This document shows, piece by piece, positions 54,427 to 64,000 of a stretch of DNA of 64,000 nucleotides. Where the stretch lies: NCBI GenBank assembly GCA_964035575.1, contig OZ037891.1:186001-250000 (forward strand), in the 5' to 3' direction. Within the stretch, counting starts at the first letter, position 1, and each line of letters opens with the position of its first letter. A model generated the notes under the pieces. That model worked only from the letters and a program-made list of their open reading frames with translations. It was not told the DNA's origin and made no database searches. This DNA comes from Rhynchopus sp. YZ270_cl-10 (Eukaryota > Euglenozoa > Diplonemea > Diplonemida > Diplonemidae). The position numbers were made by a program, and so were the translations under genes.

Positions 54427-55077
54427 TTGAACCAGGCTTTGGCACCTTGACTCCCCCCTTTCCCCAATCCCTTAACCCTGAAAAATAATCTCTTGTCTTT
54501 ACTCTTCTTTATAGCGTGTTAGAGAAAAGGTTCTATGTTAAAGATGCTGTCTCCTCTGCCCTTCCGCCACTTGCAACCTTGTTTTCACAAGGTGGTGCTA
54601 CGGCAAAGCAGTTGAGGCAAACAATAAAATAAAATGAAATAAAAAACGACGATGTGAAGTTGTCCTGGCCCTCTATACAGCCCTACTCGCAACATACACC
54701 GTGGGTTATATTCCGTGCAGGAATTTCCCATAATTTATTTCAAACGCACACCCCATTGGGCTTACATCGTATCGCACAGGCAACCCAGAACGGACGTTCA
54801 CACAAGCGAACACCCGCAAGGGAGGGGTATGTTTAGGAACTTAAAAAACAGTCAGACACAGCAACACCACCTGGAGCACAAACACACAACAAGGTTGCAA
54901 GATGCACCTAAGCCTTTGCTGAGCCACCTTACAAAACACTGGCACAGTGCAGAAGCAGGCAAGGTGCAGACGTTGCTGGGGCACGTGCTCCCTGCAAGAT
55001 TATCGCCCTTTCCCCTGCTTAAAAGTCGCCCTGTACGCTTGGTCATCACCATAGCTAGAGGTGGTGTGCAACGTAGT
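54427..55077. other. Intergenic stretch between the two cytochrome genes
   Basis: It holds a TTCCGTGCAGGAA motif block (54701-54740) and a GATGA cassette at 54892-54931 (GTTGCAAGATGCACCTAAGC ... GAGCCACCTT). No gene. Confidence 0.55.
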
Positions 55078-57897
55078 CTAAGACATGGCCGGTGTGTCGC
55101 TTGAGCGCAGCGACGCAGCAGCCATCTTGGCGGCAGCAGCCCTCCTGCGCCTGATCTCCATGAAGGGGACAAGGCAGCAGTAGAAGATGACCGCAAACAC
55201 CAGCATGATCTCCAGTGTCGTGCGTGTGCTCTCGCTGCCCAGAACAGTCTTCTTCATCTTCTCAAACCCAGAGAAGCATTGGTACAACGCCCCAAGCAGA
55301 ATGCAGTACCCAAAGATCCTGTGGAACGTGCGCAGGATCGACGGCTCCTTCGGCTGCAGCTCCTTCACCACCAAAGCGCTTGCCCCGCCAAGCAGGGGCT
55401 GCACAATAATCGCAACAAACAGAAAGTACCCAGCCTGGTTGTGGTCGCCGTAGTCACGTTCGTAGTTGTCGCCAAAGTTCGCAGCAGCAACCATAAAGGC
55501 GTAGCACACAAGCACAATGCCCACACACGAGAACACGAGGTGGATGTAGTACGCCTTCACGCCAAGCCCAAGGTCGTTTCCGTAGTGCTTCGCAATCACA
55601 CCGAGGGGGAACAGAAACCCAAAGGCAGCAACCATGCACGCACCGTGGCGTTCACGCTTCTCAGGATGTGTGTTCACCGAACGTGACACAGTGTGCGAGT
55701 CAAAGTTGATCGTGAGTGCCACAGCGTCGTCATGGTCGTGGCTCACAAGCTCCAGGTTGTTCTTGCTGCGCGCAATGTTCACAGGCGTTGCCTTCGCGTC
55801 CTCCAGCGGCAGGCGGATGCTCACCTGCAGAAACGTGAACCCGTTCTCCACGATCACACCTCCGATTGGCGGCAGGAGTGCGCTCATACCAAGCTTCGTC
55901 AGCACGTTTGCGTGGTCCTCAACCACCCCAGTCCGACGTGTCGACGAGATGTGGTACCCAACAGCACCAATCTCCATGCTTTCCGTCTGCTCCACGTCAC
56001 GCTTTCTGTAGATAACAGCCTCTGCTGGCGACATGTGTCCCGAAAGCGTTGGGAACCCGACCGCAAGCCACCCACTGTTCTCCGACACCACAAAGAGGGC
56101 GAGTCTGTTCTCGCTTGCGTTCAAGGTGCGGACGTACTTGTAGTGCAGGGTCATGTCGTGCATCGTGTCGTAGTCGCGCATGCGGATCATGCAGGAGTAG
56201 GCAGGCATCGTCGACTGTGTGCAGTCCTCGAAGGCAGGCGGCGGTGTGCCTCCAGGGGTGGGTGGGCTCGGCTCTGGCACTGGGGGGGACACACCACCTC
56301 CACCCACTGTCGCAGCATAAAAATCAATTGTCAGAGCAGCTGCACCATCGTGTTTCCCCAACTTCAAATCAGTCATACCCCTTGCGATGTTGACCGGCAT
56401 CAACGTCGAAACGTCTGCGGGGATGACGAAGGAGAACTCCAGGAAACTGAGTGCTGTGTCCTGGATGTTGCCACCTGAGGCATCATCGATACCAAGCTCT
56501 GTGAGCACGCCAGCATCCTCCACCACATCTGCCGCCGCCATAGAGCTGATACGGTAGCCTGCAGCATCGAGGTCCGTTGCCGTCTCCCTATATATGACAG
56601 CCTTGGCAGGTGCCATCTCACCTGCCATGGTCGGGAACCCAACACCCAGCCACCCAGAACTCTGTGAGACAACATACACAAACGCCCTCCCCTCTGCCGA
56701 GTCATATCTGTAGTGCAGGGTCAGGTTCGGCACCTCTGTGTCAGTCATGCAGGGGAAGCCTGCGACAGTGGACGGTGTGCACAGCCCCACAGATGGCGGT
56801 GTGGGTGGGCTCGGCACTGGCACTGGAGGGGCCACTGTCGCAGCAATAAAATCAATTGTCAGAGCAGCTGCACCATCGTGTTTCCCCAACTTCAAATCAG
56901 TCATACCCCTTGCGATGTTGACCGGCATCAACGTCGAAACGTCTGCGGGGATGACGAAGGAGAACTCCAGGAAACTGAGTGCTGTGTCCTGGATGCTTCC
57001 ACCTGAGGCATCATCGATGCCAAGCTCTGTGAGCACGCCAGCATCCTCCACCACGTCTGCCGCCGCCATGGAGCTGATACGGTAGCCTGCAGCACCGAGG
57101 TCCGTTGCCGTCTCCCTATATATGACAGCCTTGGCAGGTGCCATCTCACCTGCCATGGTCGGGAACCCAACACCCAGCCACCCAGAACTCTGCGAGACTA
57201 CATACATAAACACCCTCCCCTCTGCCGGGTCATATCTGTAGTGCAGGGTCAGGTTCGACACCTCTATGTCAGTCATGCAGGGGAAGCCTGCGACAGTGGA
57301 CGGTGTGCACAGCCCCACGGATGGCGGTGTGGGTGGGCTCGGCACTGGCACTGGAGGGGCCACTGTCGCAGCAGAAAAATCAATTGTCAGAGCGGCCGCA
57401 CCATCATGTTTCCCCAACTTCAAATCAGTCATACCCCTTGCGATGTTGACCGGCATCAACGTCGAAACGTCTGCGGGGATGACGAAGGAGAACTCCAGGA
57501 AACTGAGTGCTGTGTCCTGGATGTTGCCACCTGAGGCATCATCGATACCAAGCTCTGTGAGCACGCCAGCATCCTCCACCACGTCTGCCGCTGCCATGGA
57601 GCTGATACGGTAGCCTGCAGCATCGAGGTCCGTTGCCGTCTCCCTATATATGACAGCCTTGGCAGGTGCCATCTCACCTGCCATGGTCGGGAACCCAACA
57701 CCCAGCCACCCAGAACTCTGCGAGACTACAAACACAAACACCCTCGTCTCTGCCGGGTCATATCTGTAGTGCAGGGTCAGGTTCGACACCTCTGTGTCAG
57801 TCATGCAGGGGAAGCCTGCGACAGTGGACGGTGTGCACTGCCCCACAGCCTCCTGCACACATGACGCGGCAAGCAAACACAGCAACTGACCCCTCAT
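55078..57897 (-). CDS. Four-DOMON cytochrome b561 protein, 939 aa
   Basis: The ATG at 57895-57897 is chosen because it opens a signal peptide (MRGQLLCLLAASCVQEAVGQ) next to the first domain; the frame is open further upstream but Gly/Phe-rich and unlikely. Three DOMON units of exactly 176 residues (21-196, 197-372, 373-about 545) are nearly identical and each keeps Met (M76, M252, M428, in MAGEMAP) and His (H164, H340, H516, in LGKHDG) suited to heme b ligation. Pro-rich linkers (VPSPPTPP) separate them. A fourth, different DOMON (about 557-736) and the five-helix b561 core with His751, His786, His819, His859 follow. It lacks the superoxide-reductase-like domains of its neighbour. The likely role is transmembrane electron export, for example ferric or quinone reduction from cytosolic ascorbate; the substrate is unknown. 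Confidence 0.9.
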   Translation of the reverse strand: MRGQLLCLLAASCVQEAVGQCTPSTVAGFPCMTDTEVSNLTLHYRYDPAETRVFVFVVSQSSGWLGVGFPTMAGEMAPAKAVIYRETATDLDAAGYRISSMAAADVVEDAGVLTELGIDDASGGNIQDTALSFLEFSFVIPADVSTLMPVNIARGMTDLKLGKHDGAAALTIDFSAATVAPPVPVPSPPTPPSVGLCTPSTVAGFPCMTDIEVSNLTLHYRYDPAEGRVFMYVVSQSSGWLGVGFPTMAGEMAPAKAVIYRETATDLGAAGYRISSMAAADVVEDAGVLTELGIDDASGGSIQDTALSFLEFSFVIPADVSTLMPVNIARGMTDLKLGKHDGAAALTIDFIAATVAPPVPVPSPPTPPSVGLCTPSTVAGFPCMTDTEVPNLTLHYRYDSAEGRAFVYVVSQSSGWLGVGFPTMAGEMAPAKAVIYRETATDLDAAGYRISSMAAADVVEDAGVLTELGIDDASGGNIQDTALSFLEFSFVIPADVSTLMPVNIARGMTDLKLGKHDGAAALTIDFYAATVGGGGVSPPVPEPSPPTPGGTPPPAFEDCTQSTMPAYSCMIRMRDYDTMHDMTLHYKYVRTLNASENRLALFVVSENSGWLAVGFPTLSGHMSPAEAVIYRKRDVEQTESMEIGAVGYHISSTRRTGVVEDHANVLTKLGMSALLPPIGGVIVENGFTFLQVSIRLPLEDAKATPVNIARSKNNLELVSHDHDDAVALTINFDSHTVSRSVNTHPEKRERHGACMVAAFGFLFPLGVIAKHYGNDLGLGVKAYYIHLVFSCVGIVLVCYAFMVAAANFGDNYERDYGDHNQAGYFLFVAIIVQPLLGGASALVVKELQPKEPSILRTFHRIFGYCILLGALYQCFSGFEKMKKTVLGSESTRTTLEIMLVFAVIFYCCLVPFMEIRRRRAAAAKMAAASLRSSDTPAMS
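56320..57840 (-). repeat. 528 bp tandem repeat encoding DOMON units, three copies
   Basis: Words such as GGGGAAGCCTGCGACAGTGG recur at exactly 528 bp spacing (56753, 57281, 57809). By eye the copies differ at only a few percent of sites, including silent ones, which points to recent duplication or ongoing homogenisation. The third copy in gene order diverges near its end, at GGGGGGACACACCACC. Confidence 0.9.
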
Positions 57898-58023
57898 GGT
57901 GGGGCAATCCAAATGAAAGCGGGGGAAAAAAAGAATAGGTACTCTGCTGAAGGAAAAATGTGGGAAAGGAGGTCCACCCCCATACCCCCATGCCCCTCTA
58001 CCCCTATACCCCCCACTCCGCAT

Positions 58024-59623
58024 TTTGAGTGCGGTTAGACCATGAAACGCTGTCTGTGCTCTTCCAGCTCCCTGGGTCTGACTCTATCCTGTGCCCACCC
58101 TGGCCCCGCCCCACCCCACCCCCAGTAGATTAAAGCGTGGTTGTCCATCATGGGAACGGCAACGTTGATAGAGCGTGATGTGCTACCGAAGGGGGAATGG
58201 TTGGATAAAAACCCCCAATTTTGTTCCCTTCTCAGGATTGATCAGAATAAGACTGAAACAATAGCTCCTATCTCCTCTCTCATGACCGTTGTGCATATCC
58301 CCACAGCGATACTGCCTTATGCTGAAGGCGCCACATTGATGTGATACATCTTTGCGAAATGCATGCATGTCGGCGAATAGGGGAAAGACGACCACATCTC
58401 AGCTCCATCTCGCCCGCTTCCAGCATCACCCCATGTGACACTATATAGCACAGACCCCTCCCTACCAACCTCTCTGGACTCAAAAGAGGCAAAGGGAACC
58501 CAGTCGCATCCTTGGAGAGAGAAACCCCCGAAGTGTTGAACAAGAGATGCTCGTGAGAGGAGAACAAAAATCGGAGAAGGAAGTCTTCTGAGGTACCTTT
58601 AAACTCCCAACCCCCAAAATGGGTTATATTCCGTGCAGGAATGACCCCATAACTCATTTCAAACAACCATCAGTGCAGGTACCGACGGCAGGGACCCTCC
58701 CCTCTTACCCCCCCAAAAAGCTTGCCTCCCTGAGAAGACTGAGATCGTTGCGGACCCACCCTTGCTGTATAGTCCACTGAAGTGTGAACCGAACCCTAAT
58801 TCCCCGTTACCCCGTGCAGCCACGGTAGTCCACTACACTACCGTCAAAAGCTGATAGGGCAGATACTCCTGCGGGCTTGCACCAGATCAAGTCTGTGTGC
58901 TATCGCTCGGTTGACCTGTTTCATCCAAAGAACCACTGCTAATTGCTCATACGGAGTGCACCGCACAGACAGCACCCAACACCATCGAGAGTTAAGGTGT
59001 GGCCAAGCTGACACAGCATATACCCAAAGGCACCCATTACCGTCGTTTCTTCTTATCGATCAATGTATCAAAGTGACTTGAAACATTAGACACAAATAAG
59101 GCATGGTACGACACCCTCCCACCCCACACACAGTCTTCAGGTTTGCATAAAGGCAAGCCTTGCTTCGGCAGTGATATCCGTTCCCCTACCCACCCCAATC
59201 CCCAACATAGGCAACAGGCAATGCGGTACTATGTTCACCGTTGCCATATCAACAAGCACCTCGCTCACCTCACCCTCCACACTGCAGGCAGCAATACCTC
59301 GCTTCTGTGACCCGACACATCACCCATAGTTCTGCACACAAGGTCGCACCAAAGGGGCGAGGATGCAGACAGTAATGTTGAGTACAAAATAGCGCATCTC
59401 TTTCGCTCGATCTCTCTCTTGTCCCCCGCTCTGTTCCCTTGGTTGGCATATGCAGCTACAGTATGGTGTGGATCCGCACGGTTTCTCTCCTTTCCCACCC
59501 CCCACCCCCACCCCTCACTACCCGTCGTCGGTTCGATACCCCCACCTGCCTGTTCCTCTCGTACTACCCCATATTGCTGTCGACATACGCTGGCCCGAGG
59601 GGCTCTCTCTATCAGTAGGGTAA

Positions 59624-59657
<34 letters not shown>

Positions 59658-60098
59658 AATGTTCTCCTCACCAACTCTTCTTGTCGCACCTCTCGCAAAT
59701 TCAACAGAAGCATCAAAATCGTACCCACCCTCAAGCTGCTCCCGATATAGATACTCCTGACGACCCCATATTGCGTACTTCTTGCGTAGTTGTCGTGTAC
59801 TTCGCTATTTGGATTTCTGGGGCACCAGAGAAATATATTATTTGTGTGGTATCAAAGTGAATAAGGTAAATGGTAAAGGGAGGGGGGAGAGAGAGAGAGA
59901 GTGTGTGGAAGTACGGTACTACGATGTCTTTATAACAAGAAAGGAATGCTCCTATTTTTTTTCCAGAAAGTAAAAAGGGGAAAAAAAAAAATGTTGGGGA
60001 AACATGGAGTTGCCAGATTGTCTGCAAACATCCCGTCTAATTCTCTCCGCAACACTTTATTTTTATTTTGGGAAATATTCATATTGGAACCGAAACTT
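58024..60098. other. GC-richer stretch upstream of the second cytochrome gene, no gene
   Basis: Its composition resembles 14.7-18.9 kb. It contains a TTCCGTGCAGGAA motif block and (GA)n at 59889-59903. Open frames are short and unconvincing. Confidence 0.45.
58598..58652 (+). repeat. TTCCGTGCAGGAA motif block, copy 3
   Basis: TTTAAACTCCCAACCCCC, then GGGTTATATTCCGTGCAGGA and ATGACCCC. It lies about 700 bp 5' of the gene starting at 57897. Confidence 0.6.
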
Positions 60099-60268
60099 TG
60101 GGGAACCGGTCATTTCGGAACCGGGAACCGGGGAACCGGGAACCGGTTCCCGGGAACCATACGGGGGGAACCAGGGAACCGGTTCCCGGGGACCGGTTCC
60201 CTGGTTCCCGTGTGGTTCCCCCTGTGGTTCCCCGTTACTGGGTACTGGGTACTGGGTACTGGGTACTG
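60099..60268. repeat. GGGAACC-rich simple repeat passing into (TACTGGG)n
   Basis: Imperfect GGGAACCGG words on both strands are followed by about four TACTGGG units (60236-60268) that stop at the left edge of the element at 60269. Confidence 0.75.
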
Positions 60269-60636
60269 CACCACGGTCTAGTCAGGGGGACGACTAGTAG
60301 CACGACTAGCCGAAATGACTAGTGTTTTACGACTAGTGTACACTAGTAGCACGACTAGTACCCACTAGTCGTACGACTAGTCGTACGACTAGTGTACTGG
60401 TAGTGCTACAGGTATATTCCAAGTGAAATCACAGTACAAAGGCTTCTTGTGAAGTCCCTGCAGACAGATTGTGGACAAAAACAAAATTATTTACAAAACT
60501 TATACAAACTGGGGGTTTGATACTAATGCTTGACTGGTGTGATTACCCTACTCCGGGGCTTCGAGACCTGGCAACCGCACACGTACCCTCAGGTTGTGTG
60601 CGAGTGATTTTGCTGACCAAAACATAAAAGTAACGA

Positions 60637-61730
60637 TGGTGCTCCGGGGAGGGTCGATATTGACAGGTCGCTGACAGGTCGTTGCCATAAGGGGGGGTCA
60701 TTTTTTAACGGCCCTCAGCGATTTTTTGGTGGGACACACACACAGACACACGGTGGCCCATACGGCCCTCAGGGTACACAACGACTGAATTACGTGTTAC
60801 GGGTGTTCCATGTGGTATTACATGTAACTTTTGTTACATGTAGTACATGTAATATAACATGTGGTACAGGTGGCGAAATCAGGTAGTGGTACAATGGTTT
60901 TGGGGGTGGTTCTGGACAGCTTTCGGCGCTGATTTCTGGTAAGACCTAAAAAATCCTCAAAAATCGTCGTGAAATTTATGGGGGTTCTGGTTTCACCGTC
61001 GTGTATTTGGGTGCCCCCCAAAGGGTCCGTTGCACCGCAACGACTAGTTGCATGACAAGACTAACCAATGACAAGACCCCTGTCAAATGACAAGGCCTAA
61101 CGCCGCTCATTACATACAGGGGTCTTGTCGTTAGTTAGTCTTATCTGCACCTTGTCATATGACTAGTCATAGGTGGTAACTTGGACGTGGTGGTCCATGG
61201 GCCATCGCGCACACTCACGGTTTTTGGCAATTGCTGGGGGGAATGGGATATACTCCGTACATGGATACCCACACAGAACACACGGTTACCCAGACATCTA
61301 TCAGGCAATCACTGATTCACTTCACACAGGTCGGGCAGACGTTGCCTGCTCATCCTCTTTTTCCTGTCTGCTATCGATTCCAGGTTCAGACGTTTAGTCA
61401 AAATGCTTTGGGTGATGACTCCTTTTGGGATACACAAAACCACACAAAGCGCGATCAACGTGTCGAAATCAGCAGCGTCACACAGCCCTGAGCCCCTCGA
61501 AGCTGGGGGTGATTTCTACTTTGCCGCTTCACAGCTGGTCTGTGAACACATTCACATACCAGCTGTGAAGCGGCAAAGAGTCGTTCAAGCTGGGATGCAC
61601 AAGATAGAACGTGATGTGGTGTACCTGTGTACCTGTGTACCTGTGTACCTGAAAAAATGGCAAAGTACTATTTAAAAATGACCCTCCCCCCCGATATTGA
61701 CAGGTCGTTGACTGATTTCCCATAGCACCA
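60637..61730. mobile_element. 1.1 kb TGGTGCT...AGCACCA element, 5 bp duplication
   Basis: It starts TGGTGCTCCGGGGAGGG and ends TTTCCCATAGCACCA. AACGA is duplicated exactly (60632-60636 and 61731-61735). GATATTGACAGGTCG occurs near both ends as in the short copies. Interior features: GGGGGGGTCATTTTT near the left matched by AAAAATGACCCTCCCCCC near the right; CAAGACCCCTGT facing ACAGGGGTCTTG; a perfect 20 bp inverted pair (61520-61539 and 61558-61577); and the reverse of the core found at 5946-5990 (61590-61650). No coding capacity was recognised. Confidence 0.8.
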
Positions 61731-61873
61731 AACGACCAACAAATAAAAGCTACTTTCTAGGGTTGAGGATGGCCTCCGTCCATACCGATTAAGTACAAAG
61801 CCTTCGGGCGACATTGTGTACAGATCCTACCTCGGTAGGTGATTGTCGATATAACAAAAAGCAAAATGATTTC

Positions 61874-62260
61874 CTAAAGCAAACTGACGGTGTTGACTTG
61901 GCAGTCAGACACAGGCCCCCTGGACAAGTCAGGACAGTGGCACGTGGGCACCACACCGCAACCCGGAGGAAAGGAAATGTGATGCACCACCACCTGCACG
62001 CGGGTGCCACAAACATCCAGAGTGGGAAAGCCTCCAAGGTGGTCATGGAATATTTTGTTGCGTATTACACACAGTACACACTGTTGCGTGTCATAATGGG
62101 CAAACAGTCCCCGCTCTGTTTTGTGGGAGGCTCCGCATGCATGACATTCATATTCCGGGGTGTACTCTTGGGGAGGTGCGACGTTAGTCTCGGTGGGAGG
62201 TGTTTCGCCAGAGCACCCTGGGACTTCCCAACGACTTGCCTCGCACACGCAAATTTTCAA
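61874..62260 (-). CDS. ORF with one C2HC zinc-finger-like motif
   Basis: A 128-codon frame inside the element at 60269-62587, outside the nested element. It contains YECHACGASHKTERGLFAHY followed by DTQQC: Cys-x2-Cys-x12-His-x5-Cys with the Leu-x2-His pattern of classical zinc fingers. The rest is Cys/His-rich and unrecognised. It may be the remnant of a transposon DNA-binding protein, or chance. The start is uncertain. Confidence 0.3.
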   Translation of the reverse strand: MKICVCEASRWEVPGCSGETPPTETNVAPPQEYTPEYECHACGASHKTERGLFAHYDTQQCVLCVIRNKIFHDHLGGFPTLDVCGTRVQVVVHHISFPPGCGVVPTCHCPDLSRGPVSDCQVNTVSLL

Positions 62261-62587
62261 TGTTTGTTGTGGCTTTTGCTTGGGATCTGGGTGTGATTGG
62301 GGTGGGAGGGGGTGCGAATCGAGAGCTAGAGTTACGTGGTAGCTACGTGGAGGATCTTGTGATCACTGTGTATCAAACCCCTCAGTTTGTATAAGTTTTG
62401 TAGCCTGTATCCCTACCAGTTTACTGGTAGCACTACCAGTAGACTAGTCGTACGACTAGTAGACTAGTAGTACGACTAGTCGTACGACTAGTACCACTAG
62501 TCGTGCTACTAGTGGCACTAGTAGTGGTTTACACTAGTCGTTACGACTAGTAGTGGCACTAGTCGTCCCCCTGACTAGACCGTGGTG

Positions 62588-62989
62588 TGGGTACTGGGTA
62601 CTGGGTACTGGGTACTGGGTACTGGGTACTGGGTACTGGGTACTGGGTACTGGGTACTGGGTACTGGGTACTGGGTACTGGGTACTGGGTACTGGGTACT
62701 GGGTACTGGGTACTGGGTACTGGGTACTGGGTACTGGGTACTGGGTACTGGGTACTGGGTACTGGGTACTGGGTACTGGGTACTGGGTACTGGGTACTGG
62801 GTACTGGGTACTGGGTACTGGGTACTGGGTACTGGGTACTGGGTACTGGGTACTGGGTACTGGGTACTGGGTACTGGGTACTGGGTACTGGGTACTGGGT
62901 ACTGGGTACTGGGTACTGGGTACTGGGTACTGGGTACTGGGTACTGGGTACTGGGTACTGGGTACTGGGTACTGGGTACTGGGTACTGG
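62588..62989. repeat. 7 bp minisatellite (TACTGGG), about 57 units
   Basis: Apparently perfect units over about 400 bp. All frames are open because the unit lacks stop codons, so the long repetitive frames are artefacts. It abuts the right end of the element at 60269-62587. Confidence 0.95.
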
Positions 62990-64000
62990 CCAGAGAAGGC
63001 ACCTTGACAGCTTACAGGTTACGGTGAAGATAAGGTATGTAAATGTGTTTAACTTTCAGATGTGTTTTACTTGTGTAGATTCAACAAGACGTCCAGTGGT
63101 TTGCGGTATTTTTTTAGTGTCTGTTTTAGTGTGAGTTTTGAAAAGGTTCTGTAGTACAACGCTTTCGTACGCCGTGTTTCACCACTTTTTTCATTAACCT
63201 AACTACTTCTACGTTTGTACACCATAACTTAATCACACCCCACATTTATACAGGATCGTGAAATATGACTGTATCTGCGATTGCGATGAAAGAAGCTTCG
63301 CCTCGTCCGACATTCAACAACTCAAAATTCAACGGGTGTTCACCCGCATCAGTCTATTCTGGTTTGCGGGTGAAATACCTGGGGGTGGAAGGGTGGGGGG
63401 AACATTTTGTCAGTCACTGCTATAGCCATTTAACCCAGGGAGCATAGCTAGTGCAAGAAATTCGACTTTGGAAACCTTCCGGAAAGTCTGTCCTCTGCTT
63501 GCGGAGGACTAGACACAAGAAAATATTGCGTTCCCCCAGAAAACCAGTGCACATTTCACACTCCTTGTGGGTGGTCTTGTTGCCTTTTCGTCATAGTAGT
63601 TTTGGCCCAGGCATGCTCTTGAAGCATGGCAATTTAGTGTGTATGGGGCAGGGTGTTGTTTTGTTCTGAATTCTCTTTGTTATAACATCTAAGTCAATCG
63701 CGGGTGGTGGTTTGTGTAGCGTGAGGCACTCTTTTTAGCAAACTTCCTGCGGCTGCTAAAGTGTTATTTCTTCGGATTTAACAACGTACAGCGTAACATA
63801 GTGGTTTAGCCTGGTCGACACAACCTTTGATAGATACGGGATAACCAACCCCCTTCGACCCCTCGTGGGTTCACTGAACAAGCCCTAGTGGTAGTTAAAC
63901 GCGATTGACATTTACATTCCTAGAGATGAAAGAACAAGATAACACTTCTGTACCCGCGCATCAAAATTGTGGAAAACTTTGCACCCCAAACACCCTCAAC
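62990..64000. other. Terminal kilobase, nothing recognised
   Basis: Mixed composition with no cassette, inverted-end element or convincing frame. An AACGGGTGTTCACCCG hairpin lies at about 63331. Confidence 0.4.

Larger units (their letters stand above)
60269..62587. mobile_element. 2.3 kb TIR element inserted in a TACTGGG microsatellite
   Basis: CACCACGGTCTAGTCAGGGG at the left is mirrored at the right. Imperfect arms of about 150-185 bp are filled with ACTAGTCGTACGACTAGT-type palindromes and end near CTGGTAGTGCTAC. TACTGGG units in the same orientation flank both sides, so the element sits within the microsatellite and its target duplication is hidden. It contains the nested element at 60637-61730 and a zinc-finger-like frame (61874-62260). 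Confidence 0.7.

Noticed and set aside
59521-59560. GGTTCGATACCCCC as a tRNA T-arm
   Set aside because: I could not find matching acceptor, D and anticodon arms around it.
62553-63134. Frames of 141-193 codons over the TACTGGG array
   Set aside because: Same reason: a stop-free 7 bp unit gives open frames in all phases.

Overview
This window looks like nuclear DNA of a free-living unicellular eukaryote whose lineage I cannot name. The reasons are large AT-rich intergenic tracts packed with A/T homopolymers and transposon-like repeats, a few GC-richer genes, secreted multidomain membrane proteins, and one gene that reads sensibly only across two GT-AG introns. I see no rRNA, tRNA, CRISPR array or bacterial operon.

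Seven protein genes are supported, all on the minus strand: a ubiquitin-like/ankyrin protein (11.6-13.3 kb); two low-complexity or coiled-coil proteins (40.4-41.5 and 42.1-43.2 kb); a spliced coiled-coil protein (44.8-46.3 kb); a membrane-anchored coiled-coil protein (46.5-47.0 kb); and two related cytochrome b561 proteins (49.9-53.4 and 55.1-57.9 kb). The two cytochrome genes are the most interesting content. Both place heme-type DOMON domains outside a five-helix, four-histidine b561 core. The first also carries two superoxide-reductase-like domains at its N terminus, one with all five candidate iron ligands (His61, His92, His104, Cys151, His154). I infer an extracytoplasmic superoxide reductase wired to a transmembrane electron donor. 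The second has three almost identical tandem DOMONs. The last 1.19 kb of the two genes appears identical base for base.

The rest is repeats. (1) At least five families of 35-100 bp stem-loop cassettes, separated by A or T runs, fill 0-14 kb and 19-42 kb; every copy I found has the same orientation, and in the largest family the stem sequence changes while flanks and loop stay fixed. (2) A superfamily of elements with TG...CA ends and 5-6 bp target duplications carries tandem repeats. (3) Other terminal-inverted-repeat elements include a hAT-like one (8 bp duplication), a Mutator-like one (9 bp), a Harbinger-like one (TAA), one with a 6 bp duplication, a possible mariner-like one (TA), and large nested fold-backs. 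(4) Pure minisatellites of 7, 9, 10 and 18 bp. (5) A roughly 475 bp intergenic module repeated in three clusters, each just 5' of a minus-strand gene.

The 14.7-18.9 kb and 58.0-60.1 kb stretches are GC-richer but show no gene I can support. Copy numbers, identities and orientation statements were made by eye and should be recounted.
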